Positions 1 through 10,200 of a stretch of 57,724 bases of DNA are shown piece after piece. Below the pieces are notes generated by a model. The model saw only the letters and a program-made list of their open reading frames with translations. It did not search any database and was not told the origin of the DNA. The stretch's first letter is position 1. Each line of letters opens with the position of its first letter. A program made the translations under genes and the position numbers. This DNA comes from Liolophura sinensis (lineage: Eukaryota; Mollusca; Polyplacophora; Chitonida; Chitonidae): assembly GCF_032854445.1 (NCBI RefSeq), contig NW_027018205.1, forward strand, positions 1-57,724, in the 5' to 3' direction.

Positions 1-121
1 ACCAGGCAAAAATCCAAAAGTGGAAAAACTGTTCCAATGCTGCTGGTAAGAGGCTAATCCGACGTATTTTGTGACGAGAAATCGAATGGTGCAAACCGCG
101 TTGCTCTCCGACCAATACTTT

Positions 122-133
122 TGGCTGTAGCCA
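122..133. other. Near-palindrome TGGCTGTAGCCA
   Basis: The arms TGGCT and AGCCA pair perfectly around a two-base centre GT, so this is a 12-bp palindrome with one mismatched central pair. In units 50, 62 and 79 the T is replaced by C, giving the perfect palindrome TGGCTGCAGCCA. It recurs once per unit. Confidence 0.85.
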
Positions 134-160
134 CAAATGAATAATCAATGATGTCAAGAT

Positions 161-166
161 CACGTG
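161..166. promoter_or_regulatory. CACGTG motif (E-box type), once per unit
   Basis: CACGTG is the core site of several bHLH and bHLH-ZIP proteins and, in budding yeast centromeres, of Cbf1. It is present in essentially all units in the context GATCACGTGCCC. A six-base match is weak evidence of function; what stands out is about 105 evenly spaced copies in the least variable part of the unit. Confidence 0.35.
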
Positions 167-321
167 CCCAGCAACGGCTCTTACTCCATGGAAACCAAGG
201 AAATTTGCATTTTTTCAACAGCTGGAGATGCCTGGCCCAATTGCGCATCCTTTGGCACCTTATTGATGTGGGTCAGTGTTCAATTCTACTTTTTACAGCG
301 GATTGTATCAAGTACCTTTTG

Positions 322-329
322 TTTTTTTT
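322..329 (+). repeat. Variable T-run (7 to 11 T), the main source of unit length change
   Basis: The T-run after CTTTTG or CTTGTG is 8 T in 550-bp units, 7 T in 549-bp units and 9 T in 551-bp units. Units 26 (10 T, 552 bp) and 57 (11 T, 553 bp) are extremes. Run length follows unit class (9 T with T units, 7 T with X units), so it is inherited with the class rather than random. It also shifts any reading frame that crosses it. Confidence 0.9.
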
Positions 330-350
330 ATATACAAATGGTGTGGTTTT

Positions 351-362
351 TCTACATGTAGA
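351..362. other. Perfect 12-bp palindrome TCTACATGTAGA
   Basis: The sequence is its own reverse complement over 12 bp and recurs in almost every unit. It is broken by a G-to-A change (CTACATATAGAT) in the C-class units 22, 40, 43, 50 and 65 and by GTAAATAAAG in unit 81. It is followed at 365-383 by a weaker inverted repeat, AAGAC and GTCTT with a nine-base spacer. Confidence 0.9.
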
Positions 363-419
363 TAAAGACATTGAGTTTGTCTTCGACTTAGAAGTAAGAC
401 ATTTGTTGGGTGAGTTAAA

Positions 420-432
420 TGGGCTTGGCCCA
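420..432. other. Small stem-loop TGGGCTTGGCCCA
   Basis: TGGGC and GCCCA pair with a three-base TTG loop. In C, M and N units the sequence is TGGGTTTGGCCCA, which turns one C-G pair into a T-G (U-G in RNA) wobble. The stem sits directly before the CRE-like sequence and is followed by no T-run, so it is not a bacterial-type terminator. Confidence 0.6.
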
Positions 433-438
433 AAGATT

Positions 439-446
439 TGACGTCG
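439..446. promoter_or_regulatory. TGACGTCG, CRE-like site, once per unit
   Basis: Seven of eight bases match the cAMP-response element TGACGTCA recognised by CREB/ATF-type bZIP proteins. It lies in a second well-conserved part of the unit (about 432-465). Function is not shown; the point is its regular presence in nearly all units. Confidence 0.25.
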
Positions 447-544
447 TCTGGGCTACCGAAGGGCACATAACTTATAATGAAAAGTTGAATATAGTAATGA
501 CCAGTCGCGATTGTACATAGTTAATGTAGCCGATTTCAATTCGC

Positions 545-578
545 AAAAAGACCAGGCAAAAATCCAAAAGTGGAAAAA
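545..578. other. Cluster of four A-tracts near the unit end
   Basis: A-tracts lie at 545-549, 558-562, 566-569 and 574-578, with centres 13, 7.5 and 8.5 bp apart (mean about 9.7 bp). A-tracts spaced near the helical repeat tend to curve DNA. The first tract is polymorphic between units (CAAAAAGACC or CAAAATGACC), which would change the phasing. Confidence 0.45.
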
Positions 579-3353
579 CTGTTCCAATGCTGCTGGTAAG
601 AGGCTAATCCGACGTATTTTGTGACGAGAAATCGAATGGTGCAAACCGCGTTGCTCTCCGACCAATACTTTTGGCTGTAGCCACAAATGAATAATCAATG
701 ATGTCAAGATCACGTGCCCAGCAACGGCTCTTACTCCATGGAAACCATAGAAATTTGCAATTTTTCAACAGCTGGAGATGCCTGGCCCAATTGCGCATCT
801 TTTGGCACCTTATTAATGTGGGTCAGTGTTCAATTGTACTTTTTACAGCGGATTGTATCAAGTACCTTGTGTTTTTTTATATACAAATGGTGTGGTTTTT
901 CTACATGTAGATAAAGACATTGAGTTTGTCTTCGACTTAGAAGTAAGACATTTGCTGGGTGAGTTAAATGGGTTTGGCCCAAAGATTTGACGTCGTCTGG
1001 GCTACCGAAGGGCACATAACTTATAATGAAATGTTGAATATAGTAATGACCAGTCGCGATTGTACATAGTTAATGTAGCCGATTTCAATTAGCAAAATGA
1101 CCAGGCAAAAATCCAAAAGTGGAAAAACTGTTCCAATGCTGCTGGTAAGAGGCTAATCCGACGTATTTTGTGACGAGAAATCGAATGGTGCAAACCGCGT
1201 TGCTCTCCGACCAATACTTTTGGCTGTAGCCACAAATGAATAATCAATGATGTCAAGATCACGTGCCCAGCAACGGCTCTTACTCCATGGAAACCAAGGA
1301 AATTTGCAATTTTTCAACAGCTGGAGATGCCTGGCCCAATTGCGCATCCTTTGGCACCTTATTGATGTGGGTCAGTGTTCAATTGTACTTTTTACAGCGG
1401 ATTGTATCAAGTACCTTGTGTTTTTTTATATACAAATGGTGTGGTTTTTCTACATGTAGATAAAGACATTGAGTTTGTCTTCGACTTAGAAGTAAGACAT
1501 TTGCTGGGTGAGTTAAATGGGCTTGGCCCAAAGATTTGACGTCGTCTGGGCTACCGAAGGGCACAGAACTTATAATGAAATGTTGATTATAGTAATGACC
1601 AGTCGCGATTGTACATAGTTAATGTAGCCGATTTTAATTAGCAAAATGACCAGGCAAAAATCCAAAAGTGGAAAAACTGTTCCAATGCTGCTGGTAAGAG
1701 GCTAATCCGACGTATTTTGTGACGAGAAATCGAATGGTGCAAACCGCGTTGCTCTCCGACCAATACTTTTGGCTGTAGCCACAAATGAATAATCAATGAT
1801 GTCAAGATCACGTGCCCAGCAACGGCTCTTACTCCATGGAAACCAAGGAAATTTGCATTTTTTCAACAGCTGGAGATGCCTGGCCCAATTGCGCATCCTT
1901 TGGCACCTTATTGATGTGGGTCAGTGTTCAATTCTACTTTTTACAGCGGATTGTATCAAGTACCTTTTGTTTTTTTTATATACAAATGGTGTGGTTTTTC
2001 TACATGTAGATAAAGACATTGAGTTTGTCTTCGACTTAGAAGTAAGACATTTGTTGGGTGAGTTAAATGGGCTTGGCCCAAAGATTTGACGTCGTCTGGG
2101 CTACCGAAGGGCACATAACTTATAATGAAAAGTTGAATATAGTAATGACCAGTCGCGATTGTACATAGTTAATGTAGCCGATTTCAATTCGCAAAAAGAC
2201 CAGGCAAAAATCCAAAAGTGGAAAAACTGTTCCAATGCTGCTGGTAAGAGGCTAATCCGACGTATTTTGTGACGAGAAATCGAATGGTGCAAACCGCGTT
2301 GCTCTCCGACCAATACTTTTGGCTGTAGCCACAAATGAATAATCAATGATGTCAAGATCACGTGCCCAGCAACGGCTCTTACTCCATGGAAACCAAGGAA
2401 ATTTGCAATTTTTCAACAGCTGGAGATGCCTGGCCCAATTGCGCATCCTTTGGCACCTTATTGATGTGGGTCAGTGTTCAATTGTACTTTTTACAGCGGG
2501 TTGTATCAAGTACCTTGTGTTTTTTTTATATACAAATGGTGTGGTTTTTCTACATGTAGATAAAGACATTGAGTTTGTCTTCGACTTAGAAGTAAGACAT
2601 TTGCTGGGTGAGTTAAATGGGCTTGGCCCAAAGATTTGACGTCGTCTGGGCTACCGAAGGGCACAGAACTTATAATGAAATGTTGAATATAGTAATGACC
2701 AGTCGCGATTGTACATAGTTAATGTAGCCGATTTCAATTAGCAAAATGAGCAGGCAAAAATCCAAAAGTGGAAAAAACTGTTCCAATGCTGCTGGTAAGA
2801 GGCTAATCCGACGTATTTTGTGACGAGAAATCGAATGGTGCAAACCGCGTTGCTCTCCGACCAATACTTTTGGCTGTAGCCACAAATGAATAATCAATGA
2901 TGTCAAGATCACGTGCCCAGCAACGGCTCTTACTCCATGGAAACCAAGGAAATTTGCAATTTTTCAACAGCTGGAGATGCCTGGCCCAATTGCGCATCCT
3001 TTGGCACCTTATTGATGTGGGTCAGTGTTCAATTGTACTTTTTACAGCGGATTGTATCAAGTACCTTTTGTTTTTTTTATATACAAATGGTGTGGTTTTT
3101 CTACATGTAGATAAAGACATTGAGTTTGTCTTCGACTTAGAAGTAAGACATTTGTTGGGTGAGTTAAATGGGCTTGGCCCAAAGATTTGACGTCGTCTGG
3201 GCTACCGAAGGGCACATAACTTATAATGAAAAGTTGAATATAGTAATGACCAGTCGCGATTGTACATAGTTAATGTAGCCGATTTCAATTAGCAAAATGA
3301 CCAGGCAAAAATCCAAAAGTGGAAAAACTGTTCCCAATGCTGCTGGTAAGAGG

Positions 3354-4456
3354 CTAATCCGACGTATTTTGTGACGAGAAATCGAATGGTGCAAACCGCG
3401 TTGCTCTCCGACCAATACTTTTGGCTGTAGCCACAAATGAATAATCAATGATGTCAAGATCACGTGCCCAGCAAACGGCTCTTACCTCCATGGAAACCAT
3501 AGAAATTTGCAATTTTTCAACAGCTGGAGATGCCTGGCCCAATTGCGCATCCTTTGGCACCTTATTGATGTGGGTCAGTCTTCAATTGTACTTTTTTACA
3601 GCGGATTGTATCAAGTACCTTTTGTTTTTTTTTATATACAAATGGTGTGGTTTTTCTACATGTAGATAAAGACATTGAGTTTGTCTTCGACTTAGAAGTA
3701 AGACATTTGCTGGGTGAGTTAAATGGGCTTGGCCCAAAGATTTGACGTCGTCTGGGCTACCGAAGGGCACATAACTTATAATGAAATGTTGAATATAGTA
3801 ATGACCAGTCGCGATTGTACATAGTTAATGTAGCCGATTTCAATTAGCAAAATGACCAGGCAAAAATCCAAAAGTGGAAAAACTGTTCCAATGCTGCTGG
3901 TAAGAGGCTAATCCGACGTATTTTGTGACGAGAAATCGAATGGTGCAAACCGCGTTGCTCTCCGACCAATACTTTTGGCTGTAGCCACAAATGAATAATC
4001 AATGATGTCAAGATCACGTGCCCAGCAACGGCTCTTACTCCATGGAAACCAAGGAAATTTGCAATTTTTCAACAGCTGGAGATGCTGGCCCAATTGCGCA
4101 TCCTTTGGCACCTTATTGATGTGGGTCAGTGTTCAATTGTACTTTTTACAGCGGATTGTATCAAGTACCTTTTGTTTTTTTTATATACAAATGGTGTGGT
4201 TTTTCTACATGTAGATAAAGACATTGAGTTTGTCTTCGACTTAGAAGTAAGACATTTGCTGGGTGAGATAAATGGGCTTGGCCCAAAGATTTGACGTCGT
4301 CTGGGCTACCGAAGGGCACATAACTTATAATGAAAAGTTGAATATAGTAATGACCAGTCGCGATTGTACATAGTTAATGTAGCCGATTTCAATTCGCAAA
4401 AAGACCAGGCAAAAATCCAAAAGTGGAAAAACTGTTCCAATGCTGCTGGTAAGAGG
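3354..4456 (+). repeat. Units 7-8: T, G, with clustered private indels
   Basis: Unit 7 (3354-3907) is 554 bp, the longest in the window, because of an extra A in GCAAACGGC, an extra C in CTTACCTCC, an extra T in ACTTTTTTAC and a 9-T run. The stretch just before it has GTTCCCAATG with one extra C. Unit 8 (3908-4456) lost a C in GATGCTGGCC. These changes are single-base and private, unlike the shared variants used to class units. The T-G order is the same as in the higher-order repeats further right. Confidence 0.8.
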
Positions 4457-7204
4457 CTAATCCGACGTATTTTGTGACGAGAAATCGAATGGTGCAAACC
4501 GCGTTGCTCTCCGACCAATACTTTTGGCTGTAGCCACAAATGAATAATCAATGATGTCAAGATCACGTGCCCAGCAACGGCTCTTACTCCATGGAAACCA
4601 AGGAAATTTGCAATTTTTCAACAGCTGGAGATGCCTGGCCCAATTGCGCATCCTTTGGCACCTTATTGATGTGGGTCAGTGTTCAATTGTACTTTGTACA
4701 GCGGATTGTATCAAATACCTTTTGTTTTTTTTACATACAAATGGTGTGGTTTTTCTACATGTAGATAAAGACATTGAGTTTGTCTTCGACTTAGAAGTAA
4801 GACATTTGTTGGGTGAGTTAAATGGGCTTGGCCCAAAGATTTGACGTCGTCTGGGCTACCGAAGGGCACATAACTTATAATGAAAAGTTGAATATAGTAA
4901 TGACCAGTCGCGATTGTACATAGTTAATGTAGCCGATTTCAATTCGCAAAAAGACCAGGCAAAAATCCAAAAGTGGAAAAACTGTTCCAATGCTGCTGGT
5001 AAGAGGCTAATCCGACGTATTTTGTGACGAGAAATCGAATGGTGCAAACCGCGTTGCTCTCCGACCAATACTTTTGGCTGTAGCCACAAATGAATAATCA
5101 ATGATGTCAAGATCACGTGCCCAGCAACGGCTCTTACTCCATGGAAACCAAGGAAATTTGCAATTTTTCAACAGCTGGAGATGCCTGGCCCAATTGCGCA
5201 TCCTTTGGCACCTTATTGATGTGGGTCAGTGTTCAATTGTACTTTTTACAGCGGATTGTATCAAGTACCTTTTGTTTTTTTTATATACAAATGGTGTGGT
5301 TTTTCTACATGTAGATAAAGACATTGAGTTTGTCTTCGACTTAGAAGTAAGACATTTGCTGGGTGAGTTAAATGGGTTTGGCCCAAAGATTTGACGTCGT
5401 CTGGGCTACCGAAGGGCACATAACTTATAATGAAATGTTGAATATAGTAATGACCAGTCGCGATTGTACATAGTTAATGTAGCCGATTTCAATTAGCAAA
5501 ATGACCAGGCAAAAATCCAAAAGTGGAAAAACTGTTCCAATGCTGCTGGTAAGAGGCTAATCCGACGTATTTTGTGACGAGAAATCGAATGGTGCAAACC
5601 GCGTTGCTCTCCGACCAATAATTTTGGCTGTAGCCACAAATGAATAATCAATGATGTCAAGATCACGTGCCCAGCAACGGCTCTTACTCCATGGAAACCA
5701 AGGAAATTTGCAATTTTTCAACAGCTGGAGATGCCTGGCCCAATTGCGCATCCTTTGGCACCTTATTGATGTGGGTCAGTGTTCAATTGTACTTTTTACA
5801 GCGGATTGTATCAAGTACCTTGTGTTTTTTTTACATACAAATGGTGTGGTTTTTCTACATGTAGATAAAGACATTGAGTTTGTCTTCGACTTAGAAGTAA
5901 GACATTTGCTGGGTGAGTTAAATGGGCTTGGCCCAAAGATTTGACGTCGTCTGGGCTACCGAAGGGCACATAACTTATAATGAAAAATTGAATATAGTAA
6001 TGACCAGTCGCGATTGTACATAGCTAATGTACCCGATTTCAATAAGCAAAAAGACCAGGCAAAAATCCAAAAGTGGAAAAACTGTTCCAATGCTGCTGGT
6101 AAGAGGCTAATCCGACGTATTTTGTGACGAGAAATCGAATGGTGCAAACCGCGTTGCTCTCCGACCAATACTTTTGGCTGTAGCCACAAATGAATAATCA
6201 ATGATGTCAAGATCACGTGCCCAGCAACGGCTCTTACTCCATGGAAACCATAGAAATTTGCAATTTTTCAACAGCTGGAGATGCCTGGCCCAATTGCGCA
6301 TCTTTTGGCACCTTATTGATGTGGGTCAGTGTTCAATTGTACTTTTTACAGCGGATTGTATCAAGTACTTTGTGTTTTTTTATATACAAATGGTGTGGTT
6401 TTTCTACATGTAGATAAAGACATTGAGTTTGTCTTCGACTTAGAAGTAAGACATTTGCTGGGTGAGTTAAATGGGTTTGGCCCAAAGATTTGACGTCGTC
6501 TGGGCTACCGAAGGGCACATAACTTATAATGAAATGTTGAATATAGTAATGACCAGTCGCGATTGTACATAGTTAATGTAGCCGATTTCAATTCGCAAAA
6601 TGACCAGGCAAAAATCCAAAAGTGGAAAAACTGTTCCAATGCTGCTGGTAAGAGGCTAATCCGACGTATTTTGTGACGAGAAATCGAATGGTGCAAACCG
6701 CGTTGCTCTCCGACCAATACTTTTGGCTGTAGCCACAAATGAATAATCAATGATGTCAAGATCACGTGCCCAGCAACGGCTCTTACTCCATGGAAACCAA
6801 GGAAATTTGCAATTTTTCAACAGCTGGAGATGCCTGGCCCAATTGCGCATCCTTTGGCACCTTATTGATGTGGGTCAGTCTTCAATTGTACTTTTTACAG
6901 CGGATTGTATCAAGTACCTTGTGTTTTTTTATATACAAATGGTGTGGTTTTTCTACATGTAGATAAAGACATTGAGTTTGTCTTCGACTTAGAAGTAAGA
7001 CATTTGCTGGGTGAGTTAAATGGGCTTGGCCCAAAGATTTGACGTCGTCTGGGCTACCGAAGGGCACATAACTTATAATGAAATGTTGAATATAGTAATG
7101 ACCAGTCGCGATTGTACATAGTTAATGTAGCCGATTTCAATTAGCAAAAAGACCAGGCAAAAATCCAAAAGTGGAAAAACTGTTCCAATGCTGCTGGTAA
7201 GAGG
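4457..7204 (+). repeat. Units 9-13: L, U, U, X, U
   Basis: Unit 9 (4457-5006) is class L with private changes (ACTTTGTACAG, TCAAATACC). Unit 11 (5557-6106) carries several private substitutions: AATAATTTTGG in the otherwise invariant 5' part, and TAGCTAATGTACCCG near the 3' end. Unit 12 is X-like (CCATAGAA, CATCTTTTGG, 7-T run). No higher-order period is evident in this stretch. Confidence 0.75.
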
Positions 7205-10200
7205 CTAATCCGACGTATTTTGTGACGAGAAATCGAATGGTGCAAACCGCGTTGCTCTCCGACCAATACTTTTGGCTGTAGCCACAAATGAATAATCAAT
7301 GATGTCAAGATCACGTGCCCAGCAACGGCTCTTACTCCATGGAAACCAAGGAAATTTGCAAGTTTTCAACAGCTGGAGATGCCTGGCCCAATTGCGCATC
7401 CTTTGGCACCTTATTGATGTGGGTCAGTGTTCAATTGTACTTTTTACAGCGGACTGTATCAAGTACCTTGTGGTTTTTTTATATACAAATGGTGTGGTTT
7501 TTCTACATGTAGATAAAGACATTGAGTTTGTCTTCGACTTAGAAGTAAGACATTTGCTGGGTGAGTTAAATGGGCTTGGCCCAAAGATTTGACGTCGTCT
7601 GGGCTACCGAAGGGCACATAACTTATAATGAAAAGTTGAATATAGTAATGACCAGTCGCGATTGTACATAGTTAATGTAGCCGATTTCAATTCGCAAAAA
7701 GACAAGGCAAAAATCCAAAAGTGGAAAAACTGTTCCAATGCTGTTTGTAAGAAGCTAATCCGACGTATTTTGTGACGAGAAATCGAATGGTGCAAACCGC
7801 GTTGCTCTCCGACCAATACTTTTGGCTGTAGCCACAAATGAATAATCAATGATGTCAAGATCACGTGCCCAGCAACGGCTCTTACTCCATGGAAACCATA
7901 GAAATTTGCAATTTTTCAACAGCTGGAGATGCCTGGCCCAATTGCGCATCCTTTGGTACCTTATTGATGTGGGTCAGTGTTCAATTGTACATTTTTCAGC
8001 GGATTGTATCAAGTACCTTTTTTTTTTTTATATACAATTGGTGTGGTTTTTCTACATGTAGATAAAGACATTGAGTTTGTCTTCGACTTAGAAGTAAGAC
8101 ATTTGTTGGGTGAGTTAAATGGGCTTGGCCCAAAGATTTGACGTCGTCTGGGCTACCGAAGGGCACATAACTTATAATGAAAAGTTGAATATAGTAATGA
8201 CCAGTCGCGATTGTACATAGTTAATGTAGCCGATTTCAATTCGCAAAAAGACCAGGCAAAAATCCAAAAGTAGAAAAACTGTTCCAATGCTGTTGATAAG
8301 AGGCTAATCCGACGTATTTTGTGACGAGAAATCGAATGGTGCAAACCGCGTTGCTCTCCGACCAATACTTTTGGCTGTAGCCACAAATGAATAATCAATG
8401 ATGTCAAGATCACGTGCCCAGCAACGGCTCTTACTCCATGGAAACCAAGGAAATTTGCAATTTTTCAACAGCTGGAGATGCCTGGCCCAATTGCGCATCC
8501 TTTGGCACCTTATTGATGTGGGTCAGTGTTCAATTGTACTTTTTACAGCGGATTGTATCAAGTACCTTGTGTTTTTTTTATATACAAATGGTGTGGTTTT
8601 TCTACATGTAGATAAAGACATTGAGTTTGTCTTCGACTTAGAAGTAAGACATTTGTTGGGTGAGTTAAATGGGCTTGGCCCAAAGATTTGACGTCGTCTG
8701 GGCTACCGAAGGGCACATAACTTATAATGAAATGTTGAATATAGTAATGACCAGTCGCGATTGTACATAGTTAATGTAGCCGATTTAAATTAGCAAAAAG
8801 ACCAGGCAAAAATCCAAAAGTGGAAAAACTGTTCCAATGCTGCTGGTAAGAGGCTAATCCGACGTATTTTGTGACGAGAAATCGAATGGTGCAAACCGCG
8901 TTGCTCTCCGACCAATACTTTTGGCTGTAGCCACAAATGAATAATCAATGATGTCAAGATCACGTGCCCAGCAACGGCTCTTACTCCATGGAAACCAAGG
9001 AAATTTGCAATTTTTCAACAGCTGGAGATGCCTGGCCCAATTGCGCATCCTTTGGCACCTTATTGATGTGGGTCAGTGTTCAATTGTACTTTTTACAGCG
9101 GATTGTATCAAGTACCTTTTGTTTTTTTTATATACAAATGGTGTGGTTTTTCTACATGTAGATAAATACATTGAGTTTGTCTTCGACTTAGAAGTAAGAC
9201 ATTTGCTGGGTGAGTTAAATGGGCTTGGCCCAAAGATTTGACGTCGTCTGGGCTACCGAAGGGCACATAACTTATAATGAAATGTTGAATATAGTAATGA
9301 CCAGTCGCGATTGTACATAGTTAATGTAGCCGATTTCAATTAGCAAAAAGACCAGGCAAAAATCCAAAAGTGGAAAAACTGTTCCAATGCTGCTGGTAAG
9401 AGGCTAATCCGACGTATTTTGTGACGAGAAATCGAATGGTGCAAACCGCGTTGCTCTCCGACCAATACTTTTGGCTGTAGCCACAAATGAATAATCAATG
9501 ATGTCAAGATCACGTGCCCAGCAACGGCTCTTACTCCATGGAAACCAAGGAAATTTGCAATTTTTCAACAGCTGGAGATGCCTGGCCCAATTGCGCATCC
9601 TTTGGCACCTTATTGATGTGGGTCAGTGTTCAATTGTACTTTTTACAGCGGACTGTATCAAGTACCTTGTGGTTTTTTTATATACAAATGGTGTGGTTTT
9701 TCTACATGTAGATAAAGACATTGAGTTTGTCTTCGACTTAGAAGTAAGACATTTGCTGGGTGAGTTAAATGGGCTTGGCCCAAAGATTTGACGTCGTCTG
9801 GGCTACCGAAGGGCACATAACTTATAATGAAAAGTTGAATATAGTAATGACCAGTCGCGATTGTACATAGTTAATGTAGCCGATTTCAATTCGCAAAAAG
9901 ACAAGGCAAAAATCCAAAAGTGGAAAAACTGTTCCAATGCTGTTTGTAAGAGGCTAATCCGACGTATTTTGTGACGAGAAATCGAATGGTGCAAACCGCG
10001 TTGCTCTCCGACCAATACTTTTGGCTGTAGCCACAAATGAATAATCAATGATGTCAAGATCACGTGCCCAGCAACGGCTCTTACTTCATGGAAACCATAG
10101 AAATTTGCAATTTTTCAACAGCTGGAGATGCCTGGCCCAATTGCGCATCCTTTGGTACCTTATTGATGTGGGTCAGTGTTCAATTGTACATTTTTCAGCG

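Larger units (their letters stand above)
54..182. other. Nearly invariant 5' part of the unit (recurs in every unit)
   Basis: Across the roughly 105 copies, this 130-bp part shows only a handful of substitutions: AATAATTTTGG (unit 11), GCTGTCCG (unit 31), GCACACCG (unit 63), CTGCAGCC (units 50, 62, 79) and CTCCAACC (units 82, 83, 86, 87, 93, 94), plus isolated one-base indels in the poor-quality patches. The stretch from 190 to 420 and from 475 to 600 holds most of the class-defining variants. It includes the near-palindrome at 122-133 and CACGTG at 161-166. No protein is claimed to bind it. Confidence 0.7.
291..415 (+). other. Splice-site-like bracket around a 111-bp interval
   Basis: TTTTTACAG ends at 298 and resembles a 3' splice site. 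GGTGAGTT with GT at 410-411 resembles a 5' splice site. The interval between them, 299-409, is 111 bp in units with an 8-T run, a multiple of three. A second donor-like GGTAAGAG lies near the unit end (GT at 596-597; in the lead-in at 46-47). These matches are to short consensus sequences and the interval is not proposed as a gene. Confidence 0.2.
54..603 (+). repeat. Reference satellite unit (unit 1, class H)
   Basis: This 550-bp unit is used here to locate recurring elements. It has a nearly invariant first 130 bp (54-182), a T-rich middle (about 205-350), a second well-conserved part around 432-465, and an A-tract cluster near the end (545-578). GC is about 41%. Restriction-type palindromes that recur in almost every unit are CACGTG (161-166), CCATGG (186-191), CAGCTG (219-224), CAATTG (238-243), GACGTC (440-445) and TCGCGA (505-510). 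Units 1 and 4 (1702-2251) look identical and share a private TTCTAC at the second CAATTG position (seen at 284-289), so they are a recent duplicate pair 1,648 bp apart. Confidence 0.95.
54..3353 (+). repeat. Units 1-6: H, X, U, H, R, U
   Basis: The two H units (54-603 and 1702-2251) appear identical and are separated by one X-like unit (CATCTTTTGG, 7-T run) and one unit whose 3' end carries the ATTTTAATT mark typical of K. Unit 4 is followed by an R unit (2252-2802; CGGGTTG, CACAGAAC). The order 3-4-5 therefore repeats the K-H-R order seen further right, although unit 3 has only the 3' part of K. Unit 6 (2803-3353) is not assigned. Confidence 0.8.

Noticed and set aside
54-248. - strand frame of 64 codons (MRNWARHLQ start) present in nearly every unit
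   Set aside because: It persists because the underlying 130 bp hardly varies at all, including at third positions. No recognisable domain; ends at the same stop in each copy simply because the repeat is the same.
381-400. CENP-B box candidate at CTTCGACTTAGAAGTA
   Set aside because: The first half fits TTCGnnnnA but the required CGGG half is absent, and no other stretch in the unit matches on either strand.
148-441. + strand frame of up to 97 codons (MMSRSRAQQR start), and an overlapping 65-codon frame starting MPSNGSYS, repeated in most units
   Set aside because: They are copied with the repeat, overlap in different frames, and lose or change frame wherever the T-run is 7, 9 or 10 long. 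There is no codon-type pattern of variation and no start context shared with a known gene.
470-520. Bacterial-type promoter (TATAAT in CTTATAATGAAA)
   Set aside because: The context is a eukaryotic-type satellite, no -35 element is placed well, and no gene follows.
453-713. - strand frames of 80-86 codons spanning the unit junction
   Set aside because: Present only when the junction indels and the TTCGC or TTAGC variants allow it. Same argument as for the other frames.
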